Notes: a model not told the origin generated them from the sequence alone. A DNA stretch of 22,542 nt from Gammaproteobacteria bacterium (GCA_007570905.1 RKSI01000141.1:1-22542), one strand, 5' to 3'; counted from the first letter of the stretch, positions 1 to 7,262 are shown. A program made the numbers and translations.

Positions 1-5
1 GCGGT

Positions 6-485
6 TTATCCCGCCTCCAGCACCTCCCGCGCCACGACAATTCCGTCCTCATCCGCATAAAGCCACTCCCCGGGCCTGAATTCAACTTCGGCGAAATAGA
101 CCGGCAGGCCGGCCTTGCCGCGGTTTTTCTTTTCGCTTTTGCGCGGGTGGGTGCCGAGCGCCTTGACGCCGAAGGGCAGGGTGGCGATGACCGCGGAATC
201 GCGGATGCAGCCGTTGATGACGACGCCGCTCCACTGATTGCGGACTCCGAGTGCGGCGAGTTGGTCGCCGAGCAGGGCGCGGCGCATCGAGCCGCCGCCG
301 TCCACCACCAGAACCCGCCCGCGACCGTCGCCTTCAAGCGCTTTCCTGACCAGGGAGTTGTCCTCAAAGCATTGCACCGTGGCGATGGCGCCGTGGAAAG
401 ATTTGGCGCCGCCGAAGTCGCGCAGGACGGGCCGGGCGACGGCCACGCGGTCGGGGAAGGAATCGCAGAGGTCGGCGGTTTTCAT
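6..485 (-). CDS. RraA-family protein, probable 4-hydroxy-4-methyl-2-oxoglutarate aldolase
   Basis: A 159-residue cytosolic protein of the RraA/HMG aldolase family, of normal length. Seen: the family core VLVVDGGGSMRRALLGD at about 58-74, GVVINGCIRDSAVI at 87-100 and a C-terminal LYADEDGIVV. The Arg-Asp pair R95-D96 in GCIRD is the substrate/metal signature of the aldolases that split 4-hydroxy-4-methyl-2-oxoglutarate to pyruvate; these often also decarboxylate oxaloacetate. E. coli RraA, the RNase E inhibitor, lacks that Asp as I recall, so I favour an enzyme over an RNase regulator, by inference. The ATG at 485 is the only reasonable start; no clear ribosome site precedes it. It is divergent from aceA, with a perfect TATAAT box between them. 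Older annotations may call it 'menG' or 'ribonuclease regulator'. Confidence 0.88.
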   Translation of the reverse strand: MKTADLCDSFPDRVAVARPVLRDFGGAKSFHGAIATVQCFEDNSLVRKALEGDGRGRVLVVDGGGSMRRALLGDQLAALGVRNQWSGVVINGCIRDSAVIATLPFGVKALGTHPRKSEKKNRGKAGLPVYFAEVEFRPGEWLYADEDGIVVAREVLEAG

Positions 486-495
486 GAAATTTTCA

Positions 496-524
496 GTGAA
501 ACAGACGGCTGAACTTGTTATTAT
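496..524 (+). promoter_or_regulatory. Candidate sigma70 promoter of aceA
   Basis: A -35-like GTGAAA (496-501) lies 17 bases before a -10-like TATTAT (519-524), about 40 bases upstream of the aceA ATG. The -35 matches TTGACA at 4 of 6 positions. Position and spacing support it; no activity data are implied. Confidence 0.5.
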
Positions 525-525
525 A
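520..525 (-). promoter_or_regulatory. Candidate -10 box of the rraA-like gene
   Basis: On the minus strand this reads TATAAT exactly, 34 bases before the ATG at 485. It overlaps the TATTAT proposed for aceA on the other strand, so the divergent genes may share one melting site. No good -35 is visible at 17 bases. Confidence 0.45.
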
Positions 526-546
526 CCCGGTCTGCCTTACACAAAC

Positions 547-557
547 GGGAGGGAAGG
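547..557 (+). promoter_or_regulatory. Strong Shine-Dalgarno for aceA
   Basis: GGGAGGGAAGG ends 7 bases before the ATG at 565. It decides the start of aceA, although the reading frame stays open much further upstream. Confidence 0.75.
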
Positions 558-564
558 CCACGCC

Positions 565-1842
565 ATGAGCAGAAAAAACATGATTGCCGAAATCCAGAAG
601 GATTGGGATGAAAATCCCCGCTGGGCGGGGATTAAACGCGGCTACCGGGCCGAGGATGTCGTGCGCCTGCGCGGTTCCGTCAGCGTGGAACACACGCTGG
701 CCCGCAGGGGCGCCGGGAAATTGTGGAAACTCCTGAACGAAGAACCCTACATCAACAGCCTGGGCGCCCTCACCGGAGGCCAGGCGATGCAGCAGGTCAA
801 GGCCGGCGTCAAGGCCATTTACCTGTCCGGATGGCAGGTCGCCGCCGACGCCAACCTCGCCTGCGAGATGTACCCGGACCAGTCCCTCTACCCGGCCAAC
901 TCGGTTCCCGCCGTGGTCAGGCGCATCAACAGCGCGTTCACCCGCGCCGACCAGATTGAGTGGGCCAAGGGCAAGCATGACACGGACTTCTTCGCCCCCA
1001 TCGTCGCCGACGCCGAGGCCGGTTTCGGCGGCGTCCTGAATGCCTTTGAGTTGATGAAGGCGATGATCGAGGCGGGCGCCGCCGGCGTGCATTACGAAGA
1101 CCAGTTGGCGGCGGTCAAGAAATGCGGCCATATGGGCGGCAAGGTGCTGGTGCCTACGCGCGAGGCCGTGCAGAAACTGATTGCGGCGAGGCTTGCGGCG
1201 GATGTCTGCGGCGTGCCGACACTGCTGCTCGCCCGCACCGACGCGCACGCCGCCGACCTGCTGACTTCCGACATCGACGAGCGGGACAAGCCGTTCATCA
1301 CCGGCGAGCGCACCGACGAGGGCTTTTACCGCACCAGGGCGGGCTTTGACCAGGCCATCGCCAGGGGGGTCGCCTACGCGCCCTACGCCGACCTGCTGTG
1401 GTGCGAGACCGCGGTGCCCGACCTTGATGACGCGCGCCGCTTCGCCGAGGGCGTGCACAAGGAATATCCGGGCAAGATGCTCGCCTACAACTGCTCGCCC
1501 TCGTTCAACTGGAAGAAGAAACTCGACGACGCGACCATCGGCAAGTTCCAGCGCGAACTCGGCGCCATGGGCTACAAATTCCAGTTCATCACGCTGGCCG
1601 GAATCCACAACATGTGGTACCATATGTTCGACCTTGCCGCCCATTATGCCGAGACCGGAATGAAGGCATATGTCGAGATGGTGCAGGAGAAGGAGTTCGG
1701 CGCGATTGACAGGGGCTACACCTTCTCCAGCCACCAGGCGGAAGTGGGCACCGGTTATTTCGACGATGTCACGACGGTCATTCAGGGCGGCTCGTCGTCG
1801 GTCACGGCCCTGACCGGCTCAACCGAAGAAGACCAGTTCTGA
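565..1842 (+). CDS. aceA: Isocitrate lyase
   Basis: Isocitrate lyase (425 residues, usual length about 430) splits isocitrate into glyoxylate and succinate, the first step of the glyoxylate shunt that lets cells grow on acetate or fatty acids. Seen: catalytic KKCGHMGGKVLVPT with the active-site Cys at residue 187, the metal-binding IVADAEAGFGG, and the substrate segment YNCSPSFNWKK. The start at 565 is chosen because of the strong Shine-Dalgarno and because ICL proteins begin near this point; the frame runs back to 238 inside the divergent gene, and that extension is spurious. icd follows on the same strand after 34 bases, so a shared transcript is likely. Malate synthase, the partner enzyme, is not in this window. 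Family assignment is near certain. Confidence 0.97.
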   Translation: MSRKNMIAEIQKDWDENPRWAGIKRGYRAEDVVRLRGSVSVEHTLARRGAGKLWKLLNEEPYINSLGALTGGQAMQQVKAGVKAIYLSGWQVAADANLACEMYPDQSLYPANSVPAVVRRINSAFTRADQIEWAKGKHDTDFFAPIVADAEAGFGGVLNAFELMKAMIEAGAAGVHYEDQLAAVKKCGHMGGKVLVPTREAVQKLIAARLAADVCGVPTLLLARTDAHAADLLTSDIDERDKPFITGERTDEGFYRTRAGFDQAIARGVAYAPYADLLWCETAVPDLDDARRFAEGVHKEYPGKMLAYNCSPSFNWKKKLDDATIGKFQRELGAMGYKFQFITLAGIHNMWYHMFDLAAHYAETGMKAYVEMVQEKEFGAIDRGYTFSSHQAEVGTGYFDDVTTVIQGGSSSVTALTGSTEEDQF

Positions 1843-1876
1843 TTCGGCCCGCCTCACTCCACGATTGCAGCGAGCG

Positions 1877-3211
1877 ATGACACCGCCGGCTTCCAGCCAT
1901 GTCCGCAAGCCGCCGCAGGGCGAACGCATCCGCGCCGCCGCCGGCGGCTTCGAGGTGCCCGACCGCCCGGTCATCCCGTTCATCGAGGGCGACGGCATCG
2001 GCGCCGATGTAACGCCGGTGATGCAGCGCGTCGTCGATACCGCCATTGAGACGGCCTACGCCGACCGCAGGCGCATTGAATGGATGGAGGTGTACGCCGG
2101 CGAGAAGGCGATGGAACTCTACGGCGAATGGCTGCCGCGCGAGACCTTCGACCTGATCCGCGAATACTCGGTCGCCATCAAGGGGCCGCTGACGACGCCG
2201 GTCGGCGAGGGCATGCGCTCGCTGAATGTGGCGATACGCCAGGAACTGGATTTGTACGCCTGCGTCCGCCCCATTCGCTATTTCCCCGGAACCCCGACGC
2301 CGATGAAAGACTCGGAGACCACCGACATGGTGGTTTTCCGCGAGAACACCGAAGACATCTATGCCGGCATTGAATGGCCGGCGGATTCCCCGGAAGTGCG
2401 GCAGGTTCTGGATTTCCTGACCGGCAAGATGGAGGTCGGCGGCATTCGTTTCACCGATTCCTGCGGCATCGGCATCAAGCCGGTTTCAAGGGAAGGCTCG
2501 CAGCGGCTAATCAGAAAGGCCATCCGCTACGCGATTGACAATGACCGCAGTTCGGTGTCGCTGGTGCACAAGGGCAACATCATGAAATACACCGAGGGCG
2601 CTTTCCGCAACTGGGGCTATGAACTGGCGGTGAGCGAATTCGGCGCCGAGCCGGTGGACGGCGGCCCGTGGCACCGAATCCGCCACCCTGAAAACGGGCG
2701 TGAAATCATCATCAAGGATGTCATCGCCGACAATTTCCTGCAGCAGATACTGCTCAAGCCCGACGAATACGATGTCATCGCGACGCTGAACCTGAACGGC
2801 GACTACATCTCCGACGCGCTGGCCGCGCAGGTCGGCGGCATCGGCATCGCGCCGGGCGCCAACATGTCCGATGATGTCGCGGTCTTCGAGGCGACGCACG
2901 GCAGCGCCCCGAAGTACGCCGGGAAAAACCGGGTCAACCCCGGCTCCATCATCCTGTCGGCGGAGATGATGCTGCGCCACCTCGGCTGGCTCGAGGCCGC
3001 CGACCTGGTGCTGAAAGGCATCGCCGGCGCCATCGCGGCGAAGACGCTCACCTACGACCTCGCCCGCGTGCGCGGCGGCATTTTCACGCGCGGGCGCAAA
3101 ATCAGCAGCCGCCGGGATGTGGACGCCGAATTGCAGCGCCTGATTCCGGGCGCGGTTCTCGTAACCACCAGCGGCTTCGGCGACGAGATTATCAAGAACA
3201 TGGCGGCATGA
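1877..3211 (+). CDS. icd: NADP-dependent isocitrate dehydrogenase
   Basis: TCA-cycle enzyme converting isocitrate to 2-oxoglutarate and CO2 with NADP; homodimeric and cytosolic in this family. The 444-residue protein follows E. coli Icd closely: IEGDGIGADVTP near the N-terminus, MRSLNVAIRQELDLY, VHKGNIMKYTEGAF, NLNGDYISDALAAQVGG. Seen NADP determinants: HGSAPKYAGKNRVNPGS (the Lys-Tyr pair and Val) and TYDLAR (the Tyr and Arg). Ser115 in MRSLNV matches the serine that AceK phosphorylates in E. coli, so kinase control is possible, but no aceK is here. Odd: about 24 extra residues between TYDLAR and the terminal SGFGDEIIKNM (DNA 3068-3169). ATG 1877 is preferred to the TTG at 1865 because it gives a normal N-terminus; no strong ribosome site supports either. 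It lies just behind aceA. Confidence 0.96.
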   Translation: MTPPASSHVRKPPQGERIRAAAGGFEVPDRPVIPFIEGDGIGADVTPVMQRVVDTAIETAYADRRRIEWMEVYAGEKAMELYGEWLPRETFDLIREYSVAIKGPLTTPVGEGMRSLNVAIRQELDLYACVRPIRYFPGTPTPMKDSETTDMVVFRENTEDIYAGIEWPADSPEVRQVLDFLTGKMEVGGIRFTDSCGIGIKPVSREGSQRLIRKAIRYAIDNDRSSVSLVHKGNIMKYTEGAFRNWGYELAVSEFGAEPVDGGPWHRIRHPENGREIIIKDVIADNFLQQILLKPDEYDVIATLNLNGDYISDALAAQVGGIGIAPGANMSDDVAVFEATHGSAPKYAGKNRVNPGSIILSAEMMLRHLGWLEAADLVLKGIAGAIAAKTLTYDLARVRGGIFTRGRKISSRRDVDAELQRLIPGAVLVTTSGFGDEIIKNMAA

Positions 3212-3253
3212 GGCCGCCCGCCGCGCCTTGCTTATTGACGCCTTGCCTGATTG

Positions 3254-3940
3254 TCACAGGCCGATTGGCACAAACACCGTCGCCGCGCCGTGTATCGTCC
3301 GGTTAATCAGGCGGTCGCCCCTGTTCTCGAAAACCGTGGCCGTCAAATCCTGAAGCGCCGTCATCTTGTCTATCATCGTGAAAACCCCGCCGCCGGTCTT
3401 CACCGGCGCCGGGCCGGGCTGGCGCCTGAGCTTCTCCTTCCATATCTCCAGATTGCGGGCGCTGTCGTAGAGTTTTTGCGCGTCGAGGAAGTCAAACATG
3501 AAAATTTCCCTCTTGCCGTTGTATGCGCCGCGTATCATGCCGCTGATGCCGAGCATCATCGCAAACACCCGGTCGCCGCGCCACGCCGGGTCGAACGCCA
3601 ACTCGACGGCCTGCGTGCCCTGCTTGTAGTCTGTTTCCTCGTAGCCGATCTCCAGCGGATATTCAATGATTTGCTCCATCCGCGCTTGCAGCGTGGCGCC
3701 GGGAACCCTGCCCAGTTCATCCGGGTTGTGGCGGTAGAGCGCGAGCGCCAGTTGGCGCAGGTATTCGTTCAGCGCCTTGATGGTGGTGCCGGTGGCCATG
3801 TCAATCTCGGTTTTGCCGATGTTGGTCAGCGTGCGCATCCCGCCGCAGCCGGGCTGCAGCGCGAGCAGCAGCGCGACGGCGCAGGCCGTTCCTTTGCGCG
3901 CCGCCGCCAATCCTCTTATAATTTGCCGTTGCGTTTTCAC
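3254..3940 (-). CDS. Uncharacterised exported protein, possible lipoprotein
   Basis: I do not recognise a named family. With a GTG start at 3940 it is 228 residues. The N-terminus looks like a secretion signal: a basic stretch (KTQRQIIRGLAAARKG), a hydrophobic core (ACAVALLLAL) and then LQPGCGG, where Cys32 could be lipidated; the -3 residue is Gln, so the lipobox is imperfect. The mature part is soluble, with recognisable stretches AFDPAWRGDRVFAMMLGISG, KREIFMFDFLDAQKLYDSAR and a C-terminal TVFENRGDRLINRTIHG. Start uncertain: ATG 3970 is in frame and would add 10 residues but overlaps the region before cbiX; a much longer open frame to 4249 lies antisense to cbiX and is rejected. It converges on icd with a 42-base gap. 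Probably an envelope protein; function unknown. Confidence 0.7.
   Translation of the reverse strand: MKTQRQIIRGLAAARKGTACAVALLLALQPGCGGMRTLTNIGKTEIDMATGTTIKALNEYLRQLALALYRHNPDELGRVPGATLQARMEQIIEYPLEIGYEETDYKQGTQAVELAFDPAWRGDRVFAMMLGISGMIRGAYNGKREIFMFDFLDAQKLYDSARNLEIWKEKLRRQPGPAPVKTGGGVFTMIDKMTALQDLTATVFENRGDRLINRTIHGAATVFVPIGL
3894..3922 (+). promoter_or_regulatory. Candidate sigma70 promoter of the cbiX run
   Basis: TTGCGC (3894-3899), a 17-base spacer, then a perfect TATAAT (3917-3922), about 56 bases before the cbiX ATG. It lies inside the first codons of the divergent exported-protein gene, so the two transcription units overlap head to head. Confidence 0.55.
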
Positions 3941-3978
3941 CGGATTCCGCTTTGCGGGTTGACGGCGCATATTACCAG

Positions 3979-4362
3979 ATGAAGAAGAAGGCACTTTTGC
4001 TGATTGCCCACGGCAGCCGCCGCCGGGCGTCAAACGACGAAATAGCGCGTCTCGCCGAACGACTGCGGCGCAAGGCGGGCGAGCGTTACCACTGCGTGCG
4101 CCACGCTTTTCTCGAACTGGCCGAACCGTCCATCGGCGACGGCATACAGCAGTGCGTTGACGCCGGCGCCGGCGAGGTGTACGCGCTGCCGTACTTCCTG
4201 GCCGCCGGCACCCACATCGTGCAGGACATCCCCGCCGAGATTGCGGCAAAGCAGAAGGAGTGCCCGGCGGTCAAGATTCACCTGTGCGGCTATCTGGGGC
4301 AGGCCGGCGAACCGGTCGCCGACCTGCTGCTGCAAATCGCCGGGAAGCAGGCCGGTGGATAA
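3979..4362 (+). CDS. cbiX: Single-domain CbiX-type sirohydrochlorin chelatase
   Basis: Inserts a divalent metal (Co or Fe) into sirohydrochlorin, towards cobalamin or siroheme. Seen in 127 residues: an N-terminal beta strand with LLLIAHGSRR (His11 is the family's metal/proton-handling His), LELAEPSIGDGI, and LPYFLAAGTHIVQDIP with a second His at 79. The length matches one chelatase domain, as in the short CbiX form that works as a homodimer; larger bacterial SirB/CbiX proteins carry two such domains. No other siroheme or cobalamin gene is in the window, so the metal and end product cannot be told from context. ATG 3979 is chosen because it begins directly at the conserved KKKALLLIAHGS. The next gene starts inside its last codons. 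Confidence 0.85.
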   Translation: MKKKALLLIAHGSRRRASNDEIARLAERLRRKAGERYHCVRHAFLELAEPSIGDGIQQCVDAGAGEVYALPYFLAAGTHIVQDIPAEIAAKQKECPAVKIHLCGYLGQAGEPVADLLLQIAGKQAGG

Positions 4363-4783
4363 GCCCGCGGGCAAACCCGGCGCCTTCATCGAGTCGAACC
4401 TGTTCAAGCGCCGGCTGTTTTTCGCGGCGGGGCACATTTGCACATTTTTGGGGGTGATTGCGCTGATACTGCCGCTGATTCCGACATCGCCTTTCCTGAT
4501 AGTCGGCGCCGCCTGCTATGCGCGCTCTTCCGAGAAGTTCTACCGGCTGCTGCTGGGCAACCGCTATTTCGGGCCGGTTATCCGCCAGTGGGAACAAAAC
4601 CGCTGCCTTGAGAGAAGGGTCAAACTGACGGCGTTCGCAGTCCTTGCCGCGGCGTTTTTGTCGTCGGCGTTTTTGTTTCTGGACACCTGGCCGGGACGCG
4701 GCCTGGTCATACTGGTCGGCCTGATTGCGATACTCTGCGTGGCCGGCATCCCGACCTGCCGCGGCGGGGACGGCGCCAAATAA
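4355..4783 (+). CDS. DUF454 (YbaN-like) inner-membrane protein
   Basis: A 142-residue integral membrane protein of the DUF454/YbaN family, whose function is not established. Seen: a membrane hairpin LGVIALILPLIPTSPFLIVGAACYA (about residues 32-56; the P-[IL]-P-T-[ST]-P-F turn is the family mark), a conserved soluble segment ARSSEKFYRLLLGNRYFGP, then two more hydrophobic segments (about 91-109 and 115-131). The GTG at 4355 is chosen: it overlaps the cbiX stop by 8 bases and has GGGAAG about 10 bases upstream. The frame is open further upstream within cbiX, but that part is low-complexity shadow sequence. Probably translated with cbiX; metX follows after 7 bases, so the three likely form one transcript without an obvious shared pathway. 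Confidence 0.85.
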   Translation: MDKPAGKPGAFIESNLFKRRLFFAAGHICTFLGVIALILPLIPTSPFLIVGAACYARSSEKFYRLLLGNRYFGPVIRQWEQNRCLERRVKLTAFAVLAAAFLSSAFLFLDTWPGRGLVILVGLIAILCVAGIPTCRGGDGAK

Positions 4784-4790
4784 CGCGGCG

Positions 4791-5939
4791 ATGATACACA
4801 TTCCGCCAGCGACCCGCATCGTCAAGTTGTCCGGCGATTACGGCATGAGCGGCTTTGTGATGCGCCGCGGCGGCCGCCTGCCGGAAGTGCAGATTGCCTG
4901 CGAGACATGGGGCGAACTTTCGCAAAACCACGACAACGCCATCCTGATATTCACCGGGCTGTCGCCGTCGGCGCACGCCTGCTCGTCGCCGCAAGACCCC
5001 GCGCACGGCTGGTGGGAATACATGATCGGCCCCGGCAAGCCGATCGACACCGACCGCTTTCATGTCATCTGCGTCAATTCGCTCGGCAGTTGCTTCGGCT
5101 CCACATCGCCGTCCTCTACCAACCCGGCCACCGGCAAGCCCTACGGCGCCGGTTTCCCGGAACTGACGATTGAAGACATCGCCAAGGCCGGCCACCACGC
5201 CCTGAACGACCTCGGCATAGAACACCTGTTCGCCGTCGTCGGCGCCTCTATGGGCGGCATGAGCGCGCTGGCGTACGCGCTTCAGTACCCGGACGAGGTC
5301 AACTACCTTGCCTGCATCTCGGCGGCGACGCGCGCGCTGCCTTTCACCATCGCGCTGCGCTCGTTGCAGCGCGAGATTATCCGCTGCGACCCGGGCTGGA
5401 ACGGCGGCGATTACTTCGGCGAAGAAGGCCCCGACTGCGGCATGGTGCTGGCGCGCAAACTGGGCCTGATGTCCTACCGCGCCGCCGCCGAATGGCGCCA
5501 CCGCTTCAACCGCGCGAGAATGGCGGCGGAAAGGCGCCCGCAGGGGCCTTTCGCCATTGAGTTCGAGGTGGAGTCGTATCTTGATTACAACGCGCGCAAA
5601 TTCGTCAGGACATTCGATGCCAACAGCTACCTGTACCTGTCGCGGGCGATGGACTGGTTTGATGTCGCCGACCACGGCGGCTCGGTCAATGCCGGCCTTG
5701 CGCGGATACACACGCGGCGCTCGCTAATCGTCGGCGTGACCGGCGACATCCTGTTTCCGCTGGAGCAGCAGAAGGAAATCGCGCAGGGCCTGGAAAAGGC
5801 CGGCAGGGAGGTGGAATTCGTCGAACTCGGCTCAATCTACGGCCACGACTCGTTCCTCGTTGACGAGGAGCGTTTTGCGCCGGTGGTGCGGCGGTTTCTC
5901 GACGAGGCGGCGCGGGAGCAGGCGGCGGACGCGCGCTGA
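4791..5939 (+). CDS. metX: MetX-family homoserine/serine O-acyltransferase
   Basis: An alpha/beta-hydrolase-fold acyltransferase of 382 residues that acylates homoserine (methionine route) or serine (cysteine route). Seen catalytic triad: Ser153 in VVGASMGGMSAL, Asp319 in GVTGDILFP and His352 in YGHDSFL; the oxyanion/substrate region is ILIFTGLSPSAHACSSP and GWWEYMIGPGKPIDTDRF. Several positions depart from classical homoserine acetyltransferases: NSLGSCFGSTSP rather than N-x-LGGCxGxTGP, and SMGGMSAL rather than SMGGMQAL. These resemble, from memory, the serine O-succinyltransferase branch seen in Xanthomonas, so the product may be O-succinylserine. ATG 4791 is chosen as it gives the normal N-terminus; a GTG-like upstream extension would run into the DUF454 gene. 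It converges on gltA with 9 bases between stops. Confidence 0.93.
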   Translation: MIHIPPATRIVKLSGDYGMSGFVMRRGGRLPEVQIACETWGELSQNHDNAILIFTGLSPSAHACSSPQDPAHGWWEYMIGPGKPIDTDRFHVICVNSLGSCFGSTSPSSTNPATGKPYGAGFPELTIEDIAKAGHHALNDLGIEHLFAVVGASMGGMSALAYALQYPDEVNYLACISAATRALPFTIALRSLQREIIRCDPGWNGGDYFGEEGPDCGMVLARKLGLMSYRAAAEWRHRFNRARMAAERRPQGPFAIEFEVESYLDYNARKFVRTFDANSYLYLSRAMDWFDVADHGGSVNAGLARIHTRRSLIVGVTGDILFPLEQQKEIAQGLEKAGREVEFVELGSIYGHDSFLVDEERFAPVVRRFLDEAAREQAADAR

Positions 5940-5948
5940 GCGGCGCCG

Positions 5949-7262
5949 TCAGCGCTCGTCAATCGGCGTAAAGGCCCTTTCGCAGCGCCCGGTGTACAAC
6001 TGCCGCGGACGCCCGATGCGCGTGTGCTTGTCGGCCATCATCTCGTTCCAGTGGCTGATCCAGCCGATGGTGCGCGCCAGCGCGAAGATGACCGTGAACA
6101 TGTCGCGCGGCAGCCCCATGGTGTTCAGGATAATCCCCGAATAGAAATCCACATTGGGGTAGAGTTTGCGCGAGATGAAATAATCGTCTTCCAGCGCGAT
6201 GGTCTCCAGTCGCCTCGCGGTCTCCAGCAGGGGCTGGTTGTCGCCGCCGACATCCAGTTCCGACAGCAGGTTGTGGCAGGTCTGGCGGATGATCTTGGCG
6301 CGCGGGTCGTAGTTCTTGTACACCCGGTGGCCGAACCCCATCAGCCGGAAGTGGTCGTTCTTGTCCCTGGCGCGGTCAATGTAGTATTCAAGCGACTCGC
6401 CCGACTCGACGATGTCCTCCAGCATGCGGATAACCGCCTCGTTGGCGCCGCCGTGCGCCGGCCCCCACAGCGACGCAATCCCGGCGACCAGCGCCGCATA
6501 CGGGTTGGTTTCGGTGCTGCCGCTGAGGCGCACCGTTGAGGTGGATGCGTTCTGCTCGTGGTCGGCGTGCAGAATCAGGATCAGGTCCATCGCGTCAACG
6601 AAGGTCTTCCTGAGCGACGCCTTGCCGTCAAACTTGCCGAACGCCATCTGCAGAAACCCCTCGGTGTACGACAGCGCCGGGTTGCGTTGGCGCAACGGCC
6701 TGCCGTTGCGGTGACACAGCAGCCACGCGGTGATGGTCGCCATCTTCGCAATCAGGCGGTGCGCCGCGCGTTCGCGGTATTGCGGGTCGTGCACCGCGGT
6801 CTCGTCGTGATAAAGCGCCGCCAGGTGGCTGACCGCGGCCATCAGCATCGCCATCGGATGACGCTCCCTGCCGAAGCAGTTGAGCAGCGCGGCCATGGTG
6901 TCCTCGTCGAGATGGCTGTGCCGGACAAGGCTCTGGTTGAACTCGTCGAGTTGCCGGCGGTCGGGCAGGTCGCCGTAAAACAGCAGGTAGCAGACTTCCG
7001 CAAAATTGCTCTGCTCGGCCAGTTGCTCAATCGGGTAGCCGCGGTATTTCAGCAGGCCGCGCCCGCCGTCAATGTAGGTGATCTTGCTCTCGCAACTGGC
7101 GGTGGAGACGAAGCCGGGGTCAAAGGTGAAATAGCCCAGTTCCGCGTGTATCGGGCGGATGTCTATGATGTCGGCGCCGGCGGTCGATTCCAGCACGGGC
7201 AACTCGATTTCCTTCTCCTTGCCGGATACGGATTCGGTCAGTTTGATTTTCTTGTGCGTCAT
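5949..7262 (-). CDS. gltA: Type II citrate synthase
   Basis: Condenses acetyl-CoA and oxaloacetate to citrate, the entry to the TCA cycle. The 437-residue length fits the hexameric, NADH-sensitive type II enzymes of gammaproteobacteria (E. coli 427). Seen: the catalytic triad His270 (GPAHGGAN), His312 (GFGHRVYK) and Asp372 (NVDFYSGI), the oxaloacetate/CoA segment ILHADHEQNAST, and the N-terminal KYRGYPIEQLAE. ATG 7262 gives the expected N-terminus (MTHKKIKLTE). A candidate promoter lies 50 bases upstream, inside the end of mobB, so it is likely transcribed independently. Its product feeds, through aconitase (not in the window), into the substrate shared by aceA and icd nearby. Confidence 0.97.
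   Translation of the reverse strand: MTHKKIKLTESVSGKEKEIELPVLESTAGADIIDIRPIHAELGYFTFDPGFVSTASCESKITYIDGGRGLLKYRGYPIEQLAEQSNFAEVCYLLFYGDLPDRRQLDEFNQSLVRHSHLDEDTMAALLNCFGRERHPMAMLMAAVSHLAALYHDETAVHDPQYRERAAHRLIAKMATITAWLLCHRNGRPLRQRNPALSYTEGFLQMAFGKFDGKASLRKTFVDAMDLILILHADHEQNASTSTVRLSGSTETNPYAALVAGIASLWGPAHGGANEAVIRMLEDIVESGESLEYYIDRARDKNDHFRLMGFGHRVYKNYDPRAKIIRQTCHNLLSELDVGGDNQPLLETARRLETIALEDDYFISRKLYPNVDFYSGIILNTMGLPRDMFTVIFALARTIGWISHWNEMMADKHTRIGRPRQLYTGRCERAFTPIDER

Noticed and set aside
238..564. Long N-terminal extension of isocitrate lyase
   Set aside because: It runs antisense through the rraA-like gene, has low-complexity Arg/Ser/Pro sequence, and the strong ribosome site lies before ATG 565.
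493..1734. 413-codon open frame antisense to aceA
   Set aside because: Typical GC-rich shadow of a well-identified gene; His/Gly/Val-rich product with no recognisable motif.
1865..1876. TTG start of icd at 1865
   Set aside because: ATG 1877 gives the usual N-terminal length and there is no ribosome site favouring the TTG.
3941..4249. Upstream part of a 331-codon frame joined to the exported-protein gene
   Set aside because: It is antisense to cbiX and extremely Arg-rich; the signal-like sequence starts near 3940.
4707..5711. 334-codon minus-strand frame across metX
   Set aside because: Shadow of metX, with composition dominated by Arg, Ala and Val and no family motif.
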